Assembly: GCF_002879645.1 (NCBI RefSeq)
Contig: NZ_PNRE01000065.1
Location: 1-64,000, forward strand
DNA from: Halomonas heilongjiangensis
GTDB lineage: Bacteria > Pseudomonadota > Gammaproteobacteria > Pseudomonadales > Halomonadaceae
Length of the DNA: 64,000 nt
Direction: 5' to 3'
Under the pieces are notes generated by a model that was given only the letters and a program-made list of their open reading frames with translations, had not been told where the DNA came from and ran no database searches. Of this stretch, positions 8,654-16,934 are shown in pieces (position 1 is the stretch's first letter; each line of letters starts with the position of its first letter). Position numbers and translations under genes: made by a program.

Positions 8654-9214
8654 ATGCAGACCGCCATCCGTCCCGTCGACAACGGCGTCAACGTCACCGC
8701 CCTGCTCGGCGCCCGCGAAGCCCTGGCACAGGCCCCCGCGGCCGCCCGCTTCACCTGGCGCGCCAGTTGCGACTGGGTCAACGGCACCCACAGCCGGGCC
8801 ACCATCGAGGGCTACCATGGCCTCGGCGAGGAGCAGCGGCACAAGACCCGCTTCACCTTCGATGCCGACCACCCCGAGGTGTTCGCCTCGGAGGACCATG
8901 GCCCGACCCCGGTGGAGTTCGTGCTGGTCGGCCTCGCCGGCTGCCTGACCGCCGGCATCGCCGCCGTCGCCCAGAATCGCCAGATCCAGCTGCGCTCGGT
9001 GACGGCCACCCTGGAGGGCGACATGGACATCCAGGGCATCCTGGGCATGGACGGCGACGTGCGCAACGGCTTCGATGCCATCAGGGTCACCTTCGAGATC
9101 GACGCCGACGCCACCCGGGAGGAGATCGAAGCGCTGGTCGCCCAGTCCCAGAAGCGTTCGGCGGTCTACGACGCCCTCACCAACCCCACCAACGTCTCGG
9201 TACGCGTGAAATGA
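8654..9214 (+). CDS. OsmC-family protein
   Basis: The protein has 186 residues. It carries the OsmC/Ohr fold signatures: an N-terminal beta region, then PTPVEFVLVGLAGCLTAGIA with the peroxidatic-type cysteine in the helix, and a C-terminal KRSAVYDALTNPTNVSVRVK. The second cysteine expected in Ohr-type hydroperoxide reductases is not in the usual place, so it belongs to the broader OsmC group whose substrate is often unknown. The start codon follows GAGGAGAGACC. The stop overlaps the next oxidoreductase start (ATGA), suggesting translational coupling. Confidence 0.85.
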   Translation: MQTAIRPVDNGVNVTALLGAREALAQAPAAARFTWRASCDWVNGTHSRATIEGYHGLGEEQRHKTRFTFDADHPEVFASEDHGPTPVEFVLVGLAGCLTAGIAAVAQNRQIQLRSVTATLEGDMDIQGILGMDGDVRNGFDAIRVTFEIDADATREEIEALVAQSQKRSAVYDALTNPTNVSVRVK

Positions 9215-10695
9215 TCGACGGCCTTCGCCATCGACGACGCGGTCCCGCCCGCGCCGTGACCGTCGTGGTCATCGGCGCGGGTCAGGCCGGGCTCGCCATG
9301 AGCCACTACCTCGGCCGACGCGGCATCGACCACGTGCTCCTGGAGCGCGGCGAGGTGGCCCATTCATGGCGGCACGAGCGATGGGATTCGCTGCGCCTGC
9401 TGACCCCCAACTGGCAATGTCGGCTACCCGGGCTCCGCTATGCGGGGCCCGACGCCGATGGCTTCATGACGATGCCGGAGGTCGTTGCCTTCCTGCGTGC
9501 GTACGCGAGGCGGCTGTCGGCCCCGGTACAGACCGGCACCACGGTGCTGTCGGTGCGGCCGGCGGACGACGGCTACCGGGTGATCACCGACCGAGGCGAC
9601 TGGCGCTGCCGGGCGGTGGTGATCGCCAGCGGTGCCTTCAACCTGCCGCAGGTCCCCGCCCTGGCCGCCGAGTTGCCACCGACCATTGCCAGCGTGACCG
9701 CCCGGGAGTACCGCAACCCGGGCCAGTTGGAGGACGGCGGGGTACTGGTGGTCGGCGCCTCCGCGACCGGCCTGCAGCTCGCCGACGAGATCCACCGCTC
9801 CGGACGACCGGTGACGCTGGCCGTGGGCGAACACGTGCGCCTGCCCCGGCACTACCGGGGCCGGGACATCCAGTGGTGGATGGAGGCGGCCGGCATCCTC
9901 GACCAGCGCTTCGATGAGGTGGACGACATCGACCGTGCCCGGCGCGTGCCCTCGCCGCAGTTGGCCGGCAGCGCGGCCCCATCGACCCTGGACCTGAATG
10001 CGCTGACCGACCGCGGCGTCGAGCTGGTCGGGCGCCTGGCCGGCCTGCGCGATGGCAGGCTGCAGTTCTCCGGTTCGCTACCGGCCCGTTGCGCCGCGGC
10101 GGACCTCAAGCTGGGGCGGCTGCTCGATGCCATCGACGGCTGGGCAAGGGACAGCGGCCTGGATCGCACGGCGGGGCCGCCGGAACGCCTGCCGCCGACC
10201 CGGGTGCCGGACTCGCCACGCCTCGGCCTCGACCTCGCCAGCGGCGTGATCCGCACCGTCGTCTGGGCCACCGGCTTCCGGCCGGACTATTCGTGGCTGC
10301 AGGTGCCGGTGCTCGACCGCAAGGGGCAGCTCAGGCATCACGGCGGCGTGGTCGACGCCCCGGGGCTCTACGTGCTGGGCCTGCCGTTCATGCGCCGGCG
10401 CAAGTCGAGCTTCATCCACGGGGTCGACGACGACGCTCGGGAACTCGGCGCCCACCTGGCCGTCTATCTCGACAAGCGGAATCGAGCGTCCACATCGCTG
10501 AGCGGCTCGTGCGGGCGTGGGTCAGGCAAGCTTCAGCCGAGAGAGGCAGCCGATGCGCCGGATATGGATAGCGACCTGGGTGGCCATCCTCCTGTTCACG
10601 GGCCAGGTCGTCGCGGCCGATCGATCGGAGCAGGCGGAAGCCGCCAGGAGCAAGGCCGAAGCACTCGAACAGATTGCCGCGCCCGAGAGCAGTAG
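9211..10695 (+). CDS. FAD-dependent NAD(P)/FAD oxidoreductase (flavoprotein monooxygenase-like)
   Basis: Up to 494 residues. An FAD Rossmann motif VVVIGAGQAGLAMSHYLGRR lies near residue 18, and a second dinucleotide motif VLVVGASATGLQLADEIHRS near 182. The late VWATGFRPDYSWLQVPVLD is typical of YhhX/CzcO-like flavoproteins. The start overlaps the osmC stop. The open frame runs about 140 nt into the following SleB-like gene. The last roughly 65 residues after HLAVYLDKR are low-complexity and unlike the family, and a stop (TGA near 10500) is present in the adjacent frame. The natural end is therefore probably near 10500, with a small indel or lost stop. Substrate unknown. Confidence 0.78.
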   Translation: MIDGLRHRRRGPARAVTVVVIGAGQAGLAMSHYLGRRGIDHVLLERGEVAHSWRHERWDSLRLLTPNWQCRLPGLRYAGPDADGFMTMPEVVAFLRAYARRLSAPVQTGTTVLSVRPADDGYRVITDRGDWRCRAVVIASGAFNLPQVPALAAELPPTIASVTAREYRNPGQLEDGGVLVVGASATGLQLADEIHRSGRPVTLAVGEHVRLPRHYRGRDIQWWMEAAGILDQRFDEVDDIDRARRVPSPQLAGSAAPSTLDLNALTDRGVELVGRLAGLRDGRLQFSGSLPARCAAADLKLGRLLDAIDGWARDSGLDRTAGPPERLPPTRVPDSPRLGLDLASGVIRTVVWATGFRPDYSWLQVPVLDRKGQLRHHGGVVDAPGLYVLGLPFMRRRKSSFIHGVDDDARELGAHLAVYLDKRNRASTSLSGSCGRGSGKLQPREAADAPDMDSDLGGHPPVHGPGRRGRSIGAGGSRQEQGRSTRTDCRAREQ

Positions 10696-11167
10696 TCAGA
10701 CGCCCGCCGAGACCATCACCAGGCCCGAAGCCCAGGCGGTCGACCCCGCGGGAGAAGCCCCGCTGGACGATGCGCTCACCTGCCTCGCCCGCAGCATCTA
10801 TTGGGAGGCCAAGGGCGAAGCCGCCACCGACATGGAGGCGGTCGCCAATGTCATCATGAACCGGCTGGGCCACGAGGGCTTCCCCAATACGATCTGTGAC
10901 GTCGTCACCCAAGGCTCCGAGCAGGGCGCCTGTCAATTCTCGTGGTGGTGTGATGGCCGCCCGGATGAGGTCATGGAAGAGGACCGCTACGAGATCGCCA
11001 AGGAGATCGCTCGGCAAGCCCTCAACCAGCAGCTACCGGACCGCACCGATGGGGCACTCTACTTCCACCAGCGAACAGTGGCGCCCCCCTGGGCCGCGGA
11101 CTACATCAAGACGATCGAGGTCGGCGAGTTCTTCTTCTACCGGCCCCTCGGCGATGCGTCACACTAG
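10553..11167 (+). CDS. Cell wall hydrolase, SleB family, exported
   Basis: The protein has 204 residues. The N-terminus MRRIWIATWVAILLFTGQVV is a signal peptide, followed by a charged linker. The catalytic domain begins at LTCLARSIYWEAKGEAATDM with the conserved glutamate and continues with AVANVIMNRLGHEGFPNTIC, QGACQFSWWCDG and DGALYFH, the Hydrolase_2 (SleB/CwlJ) pattern. It probably cleaves peptidoglycan in the periplasm as a lytic transglycosylase-like enzyme. The start at 10553 follows GAGAGGCAG; an upstream GTG at 10517 would only add a non-signal extension. It overlaps the 3' extension of the preceding reading frame. Confidence 0.85.
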   Translation: MRRIWIATWVAILLFTGQVVAADRSEQAEAARSKAEALEQIAAPESSSQTPAETITRPEAQAVDPAGEAPLDDALTCLARSIYWEAKGEAATDMEAVANVIMNRLGHEGFPNTICDVVTQGSEQGACQFSWWCDGRPDEVMEEDRYEIAKEIARQALNQQLPDRTDGALYFHQRTVAPPWAADYIKTIEVGEFFFYRPLGDASH

Positions 11168-11240
11168 CGACAGGATGCAGACAGGCGCCGGCAGGAGGCC
11201 TACACTGCGTTGCAGCATTCATGTGTGAGCGGGGGATGGC

Positions 11241-12332
11241 ATGGCGAAGGGCGAAAGGAAGCGCATCGACCTGGCGTTGCAGGGCGGTGGCTCGCACGGG
11301 GCCTTGACCTGGGGCGTTCTGGATCGCCTGCTGGAAGAGGATCGGCTGGAAATCGACGGGATCAGCGGCACCAGCGCGGGCGCCATGAATGCCGTGGTGC
11401 TGGCCGATGGGCTGCACGTGGGTGGCCGCGATGGCGCCCGTGCGGCACTGCATGCCTTCTGGAAGGCGGTCAGCGATGCGGCACGCTTTTCGCCCATTCA
11501 GCGCAGCCCCTGGGACCGGCTGATGGGTAACGACAGCCTCGACCATTCGCCGAGCTATCTGCTCTTCGAGAGCCTCACGCAGCTGATCGCCCCGGCCAAG
11601 CTCAACCCCCTCGCCATCAACCCGCTGCGCGACCTGGTGATCAGGTTGGTCGATTTCGAGCGGGTCAACGCCTGCCGCAAGGTCAAGCTGTTCGTCACCG
11701 CCACCAATGTGCGCACCGGGCGAGCGAAGATATTTCGCCAACCCGAGCTGACGGTCGATACCGTGATGGCATCGGCCTGCCTGCCCTTCATGTTCCCGGC
11801 GGTAGAGATCGATGGCGAGGCCTACTGGGACGGCGGCTACAGCGGCAACCCGGCGCTCTATCCGTTGGTCGACGATCAGGGTTGCCGTGACCTGGTGGTG
11901 GTCCAGGTCAATCCCCTCGTGCGTCGCAAGCTGCCCGACAGTTCCCGGGAGATCATCAACCGGATCAATGAAATCACCTTCAACTCGAGCCTGATCAAGG
12001 AGCTGCGCAGCATTCAGTTGTTGCAACAGTTGATCGAGGCGGAGGGGCTGGAGCTCGAGAGTTACCGCTCGATGCGCCTGCACCTGATCCATGCCGAACA
12101 CGAGGCCGAAGCCCTGAGCGCCTCCAGCAAGATGAATGCCGAATGGGACTTCCTCTCCCGCCTGCATGCCCAGGGCCGTGCCTGGGCCGGCCGGTGGCTG
12201 GATGAGCACTTCGACGCCCTTGGCGAGTGCTCGACCTTCGATCTGAGCACGGTCTTCGCCGACACCTTCCGCCCGCTCTCGACGGCAGACGATGCCTCCC
12301 CCGCCAGTCAAGGCGAAGAGGATCCGGGATGA
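11241..12332 (+). CDS. Patatin-like phospholipase family protein
   Basis: The protein has 363 residues. Patatin motifs are complete: oxyanion loop LALQGGGSHGALTWGVLDRL, nucleophile serine in ISGTSAGAMNA, and the aspartate of the dyad in YWDGGYSGNPALYP (DGG). No signal peptide is seen, so it is predicted to be cytosolic or membrane-associated. It hydrolyses acyl chains from lipids (family knowledge); the exact substrate is unknown. The stop overlaps the GntP permease start by 4 nt, so the pair forms an operon, an unexpected partner for a lipase. Confidence 0.85.
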   Translation: MAKGERKRIDLALQGGGSHGALTWGVLDRLLEEDRLEIDGISGTSAGAMNAVVLADGLHVGGRDGARAALHAFWKAVSDAARFSPIQRSPWDRLMGNDSLDHSPSYLLFESLTQLIAPAKLNPLAINPLRDLVIRLVDFERVNACRKVKLFVTATNVRTGRAKIFRQPELTVDTVMASACLPFMFPAVEIDGEAYWDGGYSGNPALYPLVDDQGCRDLVVVQVNPLVRRKLPDSSREIINRINEITFNSSLIKELRSIQLLQQLIEAEGLELESYRSMRLHLIHAEHEAEALSASSKMNAEWDFLSRLHAQGRAWAGRWLDEHFDALGECSTFDLSTVFADTFRPLSTADDASPASQGEEDPG

Positions 12333-13777
12333 TCGGTATCCTGGCGATTGCCGTTGCGTTGCTGCTGTTGATGTATCTCGCCTATCGTGGCCTCAGCCTG
12401 TTGATCCTGGCTCCGGCACTGGCCGCGCTGGTGGCCCTGGTCTCGGTCGACACCCCGCTGCTGGCCAGCTACACCCAGGTCTTCATGGGCGCCGCGGGTG
12501 ATTTCATCGTCCGTTACTTCCCGCTGTTCCTGCTGGGGGCGGTGTTCGGCAAGCTGATGGAAGATTCGGGCAGCGCCGAGGTACTGGCGAGCGCGATCGT
12601 CGAGCGCCTGGGCGACACGCGTGCCCTCCTGGCGGTGGTGCTCTCCTGCGCGGTGATGACCTATGGCGGCGTCTCGCTGTTCGTCGTGGCCTTTGCGGTC
12701 TACCCGATTGCGGCGGCCCTGTTTCGCCAGGCCCGGCTGCCCAAGCGGCTGATCCCCGGCACCATCGCCCTGGGCGCCTTCACCTTCACCATGACGGCGC
12801 TACCGGGCACGCCGGCCATCCAGAACGCCATCCCCATGCCCTATTTCGGCACCTCCCCCTTCGCCGCGCCGGGGCTCGGCATCCTCACCGGGCTCGTCAT
12901 GCTGGTGTCGGGACAGGCCTGGCTGAACTACCGGGCCCGTCAGGCCCGGCGGGCCGGAGAAGGCTACGGCGAATACCGGGACGATCCGCAGGTGGTCGGC
13001 AACCTGCGCGAACACGCGGCGGGCGAAGGCTTCGACCTGGCCGAAGTCGCCTCTCGGCAGCCCCTCGGCTCGCTGCCCTCCCTGCCACTGGCGCTGCTGC
13101 CGATCGTGCTGGTGATCGCGCTGAACCTGCTGTTCACCACGGTCGTGATCCCGGCCATGGAGACGGGGTACCTGGCCGAGCCGCTGTATGGCGCGACCGG
13201 CATCGAGGCGGTGCGCGGGCTCTGGTCGGTGATCGCCGCCCTGGTGATCGCCATCGGGGTCATCATCCTCACCAACCGGCAACGCCTGAAGACCCTCACC
13301 ACCACCCTCGACAGCGGCGCCAATGCCTCGCTGCTGCCGATCTTCAACACCGCCAGCCTGGTCGGCTTCGGTTCGGTGATCGCCTCGCTCGCGGCCTTCG
13401 ACACGATCAGCGCCTGGATAACCTCGGTGGGGGGCGACAACCCGCTGATCTCGCTCGCCATCGCGGTCAACCTGCTGGCGGGCATGACCGGGTCGGCCTC
13501 GGGCGGCATGAGCATCGCCCTGGCCACACTGGGTGACGCCTACCTGGCCATGGGCCAGGCCGCCGGCATCGCGCCCGAGTTGATGCACCGGGTCACGGCG
13601 GTGGCCACCGGCGGACTGGATGCGCTACCGCATAACGGTGCGGTGATCACGTTACTCTCCATCTGCGGGTTGACGCACCGCCAGGCCTACCTCGATATCG
13701 CCATGGTCGCCGTCGTGGCGCCCCTTGTCTCGCTGGTGCTGCTGATCGCCGTGGGCACCCTGGTGGGTTCGTTCTGA
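12329..13777 (+). CDS. GntP-family permease
   Basis: The protein has 482 residues and 11-13 hydrophobic helices, starting MIGILAIAVALLLLMYLAYR. GntP/CitMHS-like signatures include FLLGAVFGKLMEDSGSAEVL, VMTYGGVSLFVVAFAVYPIA and NLLAGMTGSASGGMSIAL. The family imports gluconate-like or other hydroxy acids by proton symport at the inner membrane. The substrate cannot be read from sequence. The ATGA overlap with the patatin gene shows coupling. Confidence 0.85.
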   Translation: MIGILAIAVALLLLMYLAYRGLSLLILAPALAALVALVSVDTPLLASYTQVFMGAAGDFIVRYFPLFLLGAVFGKLMEDSGSAEVLASAIVERLGDTRALLAVVLSCAVMTYGGVSLFVVAFAVYPIAAALFRQARLPKRLIPGTIALGAFTFTMTALPGTPAIQNAIPMPYFGTSPFAAPGLGILTGLVMLVSGQAWLNYRARQARRAGEGYGEYRDDPQVVGNLREHAAGEGFDLAEVASRQPLGSLPSLPLALLPIVLVIALNLLFTTVVIPAMETGYLAEPLYGATGIEAVRGLWSVIAALVIAIGVIILTNRQRLKTLTTTLDSGANASLLPIFNTASLVGFGSVIASLAAFDTISAWITSVGGDNPLISLAIAVNLLAGMTGSASGGMSIALATLGDAYLAMGQAAGIAPELMHRVTAVATGGLDALPHNGAVITLLSICGLTHRQAYLDIAMVAVVAPLVSLVLLIAVGTLVGSF

Positions 13778-13797
13778 GCGGCGCCGCATCCCGCCCC

Positions 13798-13845
13798 TGT
13801 AACGTGACAACCGTTACATCGCTGTATCGCCCTTGACACCTGTCA
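13798..13845. promoter_or_regulatory. Putative enhancer sites for a sigma-54 activator
   Basis: Two palindromes: TGTAAC-N9-GTTACA at 13798-13818 and TGACACCTGTCA at 13834-13845. The second shares the ACACCTGT core with GTTACACCTGTAAC at 22693-22706 upstream of the acetoin operon and acoR. They sit about 70-115 nt upstream of the sigma-54-like promoter at 13914-13930, a usual enhancer distance. Assignment to AcoR is inference. Confidence 0.5.
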
Positions 13846-13913
13846 CCCTTCCCCCTGGCCCAATCAGCCCATTAAAAACATGGGCTTAGCGAGGCTTTCC
13901 ATATGCCCCGCGG

Positions 13914-13930
13914 CTGGCATGGGCATTGCT
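13914..13930 (+). promoter_or_regulatory. Sigma-54-type (-24/-12) promoter
   Basis: CTGGCATGGGCATTGCT matches the consensus TGGCACG-N4-TTGCW at nearly every position, with the invariant GG and GC 10 nt apart. The predicted transcript start is near 13941, giving a 70-nt leader before the exported VOC gene at 14013. Confidence 0.65.
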
Positions 13931-13948
13931 CCTTCGTTCCGGTGGCCA

Positions 13949-13987
13949 CCGTCACCGACAACCGTCACCGACAACCGTCGCCGACAA
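13949..13987 (+). repeat. Three tandem copies of a 13-bp unit in the leader of the VOC gene
   Basis: The unit CCGTCACCGACAA occurs at 13949-13961 and 13962-13974. A third copy with one A-to-G change is at 13975-13987. The tract lies between the predicted sigma-54 start site and the VOC start codon. Role unknown. Confidence 0.75.
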
Positions 13988-14012
13988 CAATGCACAACGA
14001 TGGAGATATGCC

Positions 14013-14612
14013 ATGTTCGATACCCTCAAGCGCGCCACCCTCTCGGCGCCCCTTTTCCTGTCCCTGTTGCTGGCCAGCCAGGCCGCCCAGGCGGATCTGC
14101 CGGGAATGCGTGGAACCCAGCACTTCGGCTTCACCGTGCCCGACCGCCAGGCGGCGGTGGATTTCTTCGTCGAGGTGATCGGCTGCGAGGCCTTCTTCAC
14201 CATCGGCCCCTTCGGGCCCTTCGATGACGACTGGATGGGCGTGAACCTCGACGTCCACCCCGAGGCCACCATTCCCGCCGCCCACCTGGTGCGCTGCGGC
14301 AATGGCACCAACCTGGAGATCTTCGAGTACACCGCCCCCGACCAGCGCACCGAGCAGCCACGCAACAGCGACATCGGCGGACACCATATCGCCTTCTACG
14401 TGGATGACATGGACAGCGCGGTGGCCTATCTCGAGCAGCATGACGTGGAGGTGCTCGGCGAGCCCAAGACCTTCACCGAAGGCCCCATGGAGGGGCTGAC
14501 CTGGGTGTACTTCATGGCCCCGTGGGGCATGCAACTGGAACTGGTCAGCTCACCCCATGGCATGGGCTATGAGGCCGACACCGGCAGCCGGCTCTGGGAT
14601 CCGCGCCACTAG
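14013..14612 (+). CDS. Exported VOC (glyoxalase/dioxygenase superfamily) protein
   Basis: The protein has 199 residues. A signal peptide is clear (MFDTLKRATLSAPLFLSLLL then ASQAAQA-D). One VOC domain follows: QHFGFTVPDRQAAVDFFVEV at the start, GHHIAFYVDDMDSAVAYLEQ in the second module, and a late GMQLELVSSP supplying the metal-ligand-type glutamate. It is probably periplasmic, unusual for VOC proteins. The start is supported by GATGGAGAT about 6 nt upstream. A sigma-54-like promoter and palindromes shared with the acetoin operon lie upstream, suggesting co-regulation with acetoin or butanediol use (inference). Reaction unknown. Confidence 0.8.
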   Translation: MFDTLKRATLSAPLFLSLLLASQAAQADLPGMRGTQHFGFTVPDRQAAVDFFVEVIGCEAFFTIGPFGPFDDDWMGVNLDVHPEATIPAAHLVRCGNGTNLEIFEYTAPDQRTEQPRNSDIGGHHIAFYVDDMDSAVAYLEQHDVEVLGEPKTFTEGPMEGLTWVYFMAPWGMQLELVSSPHGMGYEADTGSRLWDPRH

Positions 14613-14624
14613 CCGGAGGCGCGC

Positions 14625-14646
14625 GGCGGCACCGTCCGGTGCCGCC
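14625..14646 (+). terminator. Hairpin after the VOC gene
   Basis: GGCGGCACCG at 14625-14634 is the exact inverse complement of CGGTGCCGCC at 14637-14646, 13 nt after the VOC stop. No T-run follows, so it may be a weak terminator or an RNA-stabilising stem. Confidence 0.45.
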
Positions 14647-14779
14647 CTCACGGCAGGCGCCGGGCGGCCCTGGCGGGCACGCGCTCGACCGGCGACACTC
14701 AGGAGACGGGGAATCTCCGTGTCACCATGCCCGCGAGCCCAGGATCCTCCTGCGAAGCCGCCGAGGTGGGGAGCGTGCC

Positions 14780-15397
14780 ATGACCACCAAACCGCATTGG
14801 GAACGCCTCTATGCGACCAAGCCGTCGCATCGGCTCGGCTGGTACGAACCCAGCCTGCAGACCTCCCTGGCCCTGATACGGCGCACCGGAGTCACCCGGG
14901 CGGCCCCGATCATCGACGTGGGAGGCGGCGCGTCCACCCTGGTGGACGACCTCCTGGAGGCCGGCTTCGAGGATCTCACCGTCCTCGACATCGCCGCGGC
15001 CGCCCTGGCACAGGCGCGAGCGAGGCTCGGCGAGCGTGCCGGCCGGGTGCGCTGGATCGAGGGGGACGTCACCGACGTAATACTCCCCGACGACCACTAC
15101 GCGATCTGGCACGACCGGGCGGTCTTCCATTTCCTGACCGACGCCGAGGACCGGACCCGCTACGTCGACCGGCTATGGCGAGCGCTGACCGCGGGGGGGC
15201 ATATCGTGATCGCTACCTTTGCCCCCGAGGCACCGCCGACCTGCAGCGGCCTCGCGGTGGTCCGCTACACCCCGGAAGGCCTCCACCGGGAACTCGGCGC
15301 CTCGCTCACCCTCCGCGAGCACCACCAGGCACTGCACGTCACGCCGGGCGGCGTGGAGCAGAGGTATCTCTACTGCCGTTTCCAGAAACCGGACTGA
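14780..15397 (+). CDS. SAM-dependent class I methyltransferase
   Basis: The protein has 205 residues. SAM-binding motif I is APIIDVGGGASTLVDDLLEA near residue 43, the acidic motif II is LTVLDIAAAALAQA near 67, and a DVTDV-type motif lies near 98. The N-terminal HWERLYATKPSHRLGWYEPS resembles the methyltransferase group that also contains thiopurine-like and tellurite-resistance-like enzymes. The start at 14780 fits the family better than the longer open frame from 14639. Substrate unknown. It converges with the lipoate ligase gene. Confidence 0.8.
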   Translation: MTTKPHWERLYATKPSHRLGWYEPSLQTSLALIRRTGVTRAAPIIDVGGGASTLVDDLLEAGFEDLTVLDIAAAALAQARARLGERAGRVRWIEGDVTDVILPDDHYAIWHDRAVFHFLTDAEDRTRYVDRLWRALTAGGHIVIATFAPEAPPTCSGLAVVRYTPEGLHRELGASLTLREHHQALHVTPGGVEQRYLYCRFQKPD

Positions 15398-15409
15398 TCA
15401 GCAACGAGC

Positions 15410-16132
15410 TCAGCTCGCCACTTCCAAGCGTTCGAGCAGCGCCGGCAGCGCGGCCTCGAGATCGAGGTCGGGCAGTGCCTGGATCAGGGCGACATGGCTG
15501 GCGGCCAGGAAACGCTGCGGGTCGTCGATGGCGGCCTGGAAGGCGTTGACCAGTTCGACCAGCGTCTCGGGGGTCTCCCCCACCTGCATGGCGCCGTGCA
15601 CCAGCATCGCCATGTCGCGACAGCCGCGCACCCGGCGCCAACGCTGGGCGGTGCCCACCAGCTTGCGACCCTTGATGCGCACATTGAAGCGGCCATCGCA
15701 GTAGGCGCCGGGGGCCGAGCCGAGATCGGCATCCTGTACGCCGAGCGAGGCGAGCCAGTCGCACCAGGGGTCGCCGAGCCGACGATAGCCCCACTCCAGG
15801 TGCGCCGCGGAGCTGCCGACCCGGCAGCGCAGCGCCAGCGCCACGTTGACCACCGCCGGGGACTGGGGCACCGGGGTGCCGCCGGTGGAGCGGAACAGGA
15901 TCGGCCAGCCCCGCTCGCGCAGCGCCCGGCGCGCCGCGGGGAAGCCCTCGAGGCGCTCATGGCGCCGCGGCATCACCAGGGCCCGATCCGTGGGCGACCA
16001 GGCCAGCAAGCCGAACTCGCTCTCGCCCTGGCAGATCGACTCCAGCAGCGCCTCCTCCGCGGCCAGGCCGTCACCCACGGTGGGCCGCTGCAGCGGCAGG
16101 CTCGCCTCGTCGATAGCCGGTACCACGCTCAT
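15410..16132 (-). CDS. Lipoate-protein ligase-family protein
   Basis: The protein has 240 residues of the BPL/LplA/LipB fold. The substrate-binding loop is LFRSTGGTPVPQSPAVVNVA and the catalytic-type lysine lies in VRIKGRKLVGTAQRWRRVRG. It is the last gene of the acetoin-type operon, 11 nt after the E2 gene. It probably attaches lipoate to the free-standing lipoyl protein at 16935-17171 (inference from position). The residue pattern is shorter than E. coli LplA, which has an extra C-terminal domain. Octanoyl transfer is an alternative activity. Confidence 0.75.
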   Translation of the reverse strand: MSVVPAIDEASLPLQRPTVGDGLAAEEALLESICQGESEFGLLAWSPTDRALVMPRRHERLEGFPAARRALRERGWPILFRSTGGTPVPQSPAVVNVALALRCRVGSSAAHLEWGYRRLGDPWCDWLASLGVQDADLGSAPGAYCDGRFNVRIKGRKLVGTAQRWRRVRGCRDMAMLVHGAMQVGETPETLVELVNAFQAAIDDPQRFLAASHVALIQALPDLDLEAALPALLERLEVAS

Positions 16133-16143
16133 GCCCCACTCCC

Positions 16144-16923
16144 CTATTCGGCCGCTACGGCCAGTTCGTGATCGAACCCCGGCGGCGCCAGGGTCTCGAT
16201 ACGCTCGCACAGCGTGTCGAGGAAGGCCGCCGCCGGGGCGCCATTGACCGCGCGGTGATCGAAGGTCAGCGACAGGCCGATGACATCGGCCGCCCGCCCG
16301 CCAGCCGATACTGGCACGGCCCGGGTCTCGACACCACCGATGCCGAGGATCGCCACCTGGGGGACGTTGAGGATCGGCGTGAAGTGGTGTACCCGGGAGC
16401 GCCCCAGGTTCGAGACCGTGAAGGTCGCGCCGGTGAGCTCGCCGACGCTCAGCTTGCCGGCCTGGGCCCTGGCCACCAGGGCGCGGCGCGCCTCGGGCAG
16501 TTCGCCCAGGGTCAGTGCCTGGGCATCGAACAGCGCCGGGGCCACCAGCAGGTCGCCGGGCAGCGGGATCGCCAGCCCCAGGTGCACCGCCTGGTGCTCG
16601 GTGATGCGGTTCTCCTCCAGGGTGGCGTTGAGCGCCGGGAAGTCGGCCAGGGTCTGCACCACCAGGCGCAGCAGCAGATCCTGCACCGAGGGTGCGGCCC
16701 GGCCGGTCGCCCGGCAGCGCTCCCGCAGCGCCTGCAGGGCATCGAGTCGCGCGCTGGCGTGATGAGTGAGCTGGGCCGACGACTGCAGGCTCTGTAGCAT
16801 CTTCGAGGCGATCATGCCGCGCATCCCGCGCAGCGGCTCCACTCTCGCCGGCGGCGCCCTTGAGGCGTCGGGGCCCGCCTCCTCCGGGGCGGGCGGGGCA
16901 GTGTCATGGGTTTCCAGTTTCAT
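16144..16923 (-). CDS. 2-oxoacid/acetoin dehydrogenase E2 acyltransferase core without a lipoyl domain
   Basis: The protein has 259 residues. After a short Pro/Ala-rich N-terminus, the catalytic domain starts near RVEPLRGMRGMIASKMLQSL and ends with LSLTFDHRAVNGAPAAAFLD, where the catalytic histidine is kept and the usual Asp-Gly reads Asn-Gly. No lipoyl domain precedes it; that domain is encoded separately 11 nt upstream. Normal AcoC/E2 proteins carry both on one chain. The start at 16923 was chosen because the longer frame to 17247 overlaps the lipoyl gene in another frame. Works with E1 at 17184-18209 and 19330-20310. Confidence 0.82.
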   Translation of the reverse strand: MKLETHDTAPPAPEEAGPDASRAPPARVEPLRGMRGMIASKMLQSLQSSAQLTHHASARLDALQALRERCRATGRAAPSVQDLLLRLVVQTLADFPALNATLEENRITEHQAVHLGLAIPLPGDLLVAPALFDAQALTLGELPEARRALVARAQAGKLSVGELTGATFTVSNLGRSRVHHFTPILNVPQVAILGIGGVETRAVPVSAGGRAADVIGLSLTFDHRAVNGAPAAAFLDTLCERIETLAPPGFDHELAVAAE

Positions 16924-16934
16924 GGCGTGTCTCC

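Noticed and set aside
13870-13895. Another -24/-12 element near ATGGGCTTAGCGAGGC
   Set aside because: Has GG-N10-GC spacing but no other consensus bases, and the site at 13914-13930 is far better.
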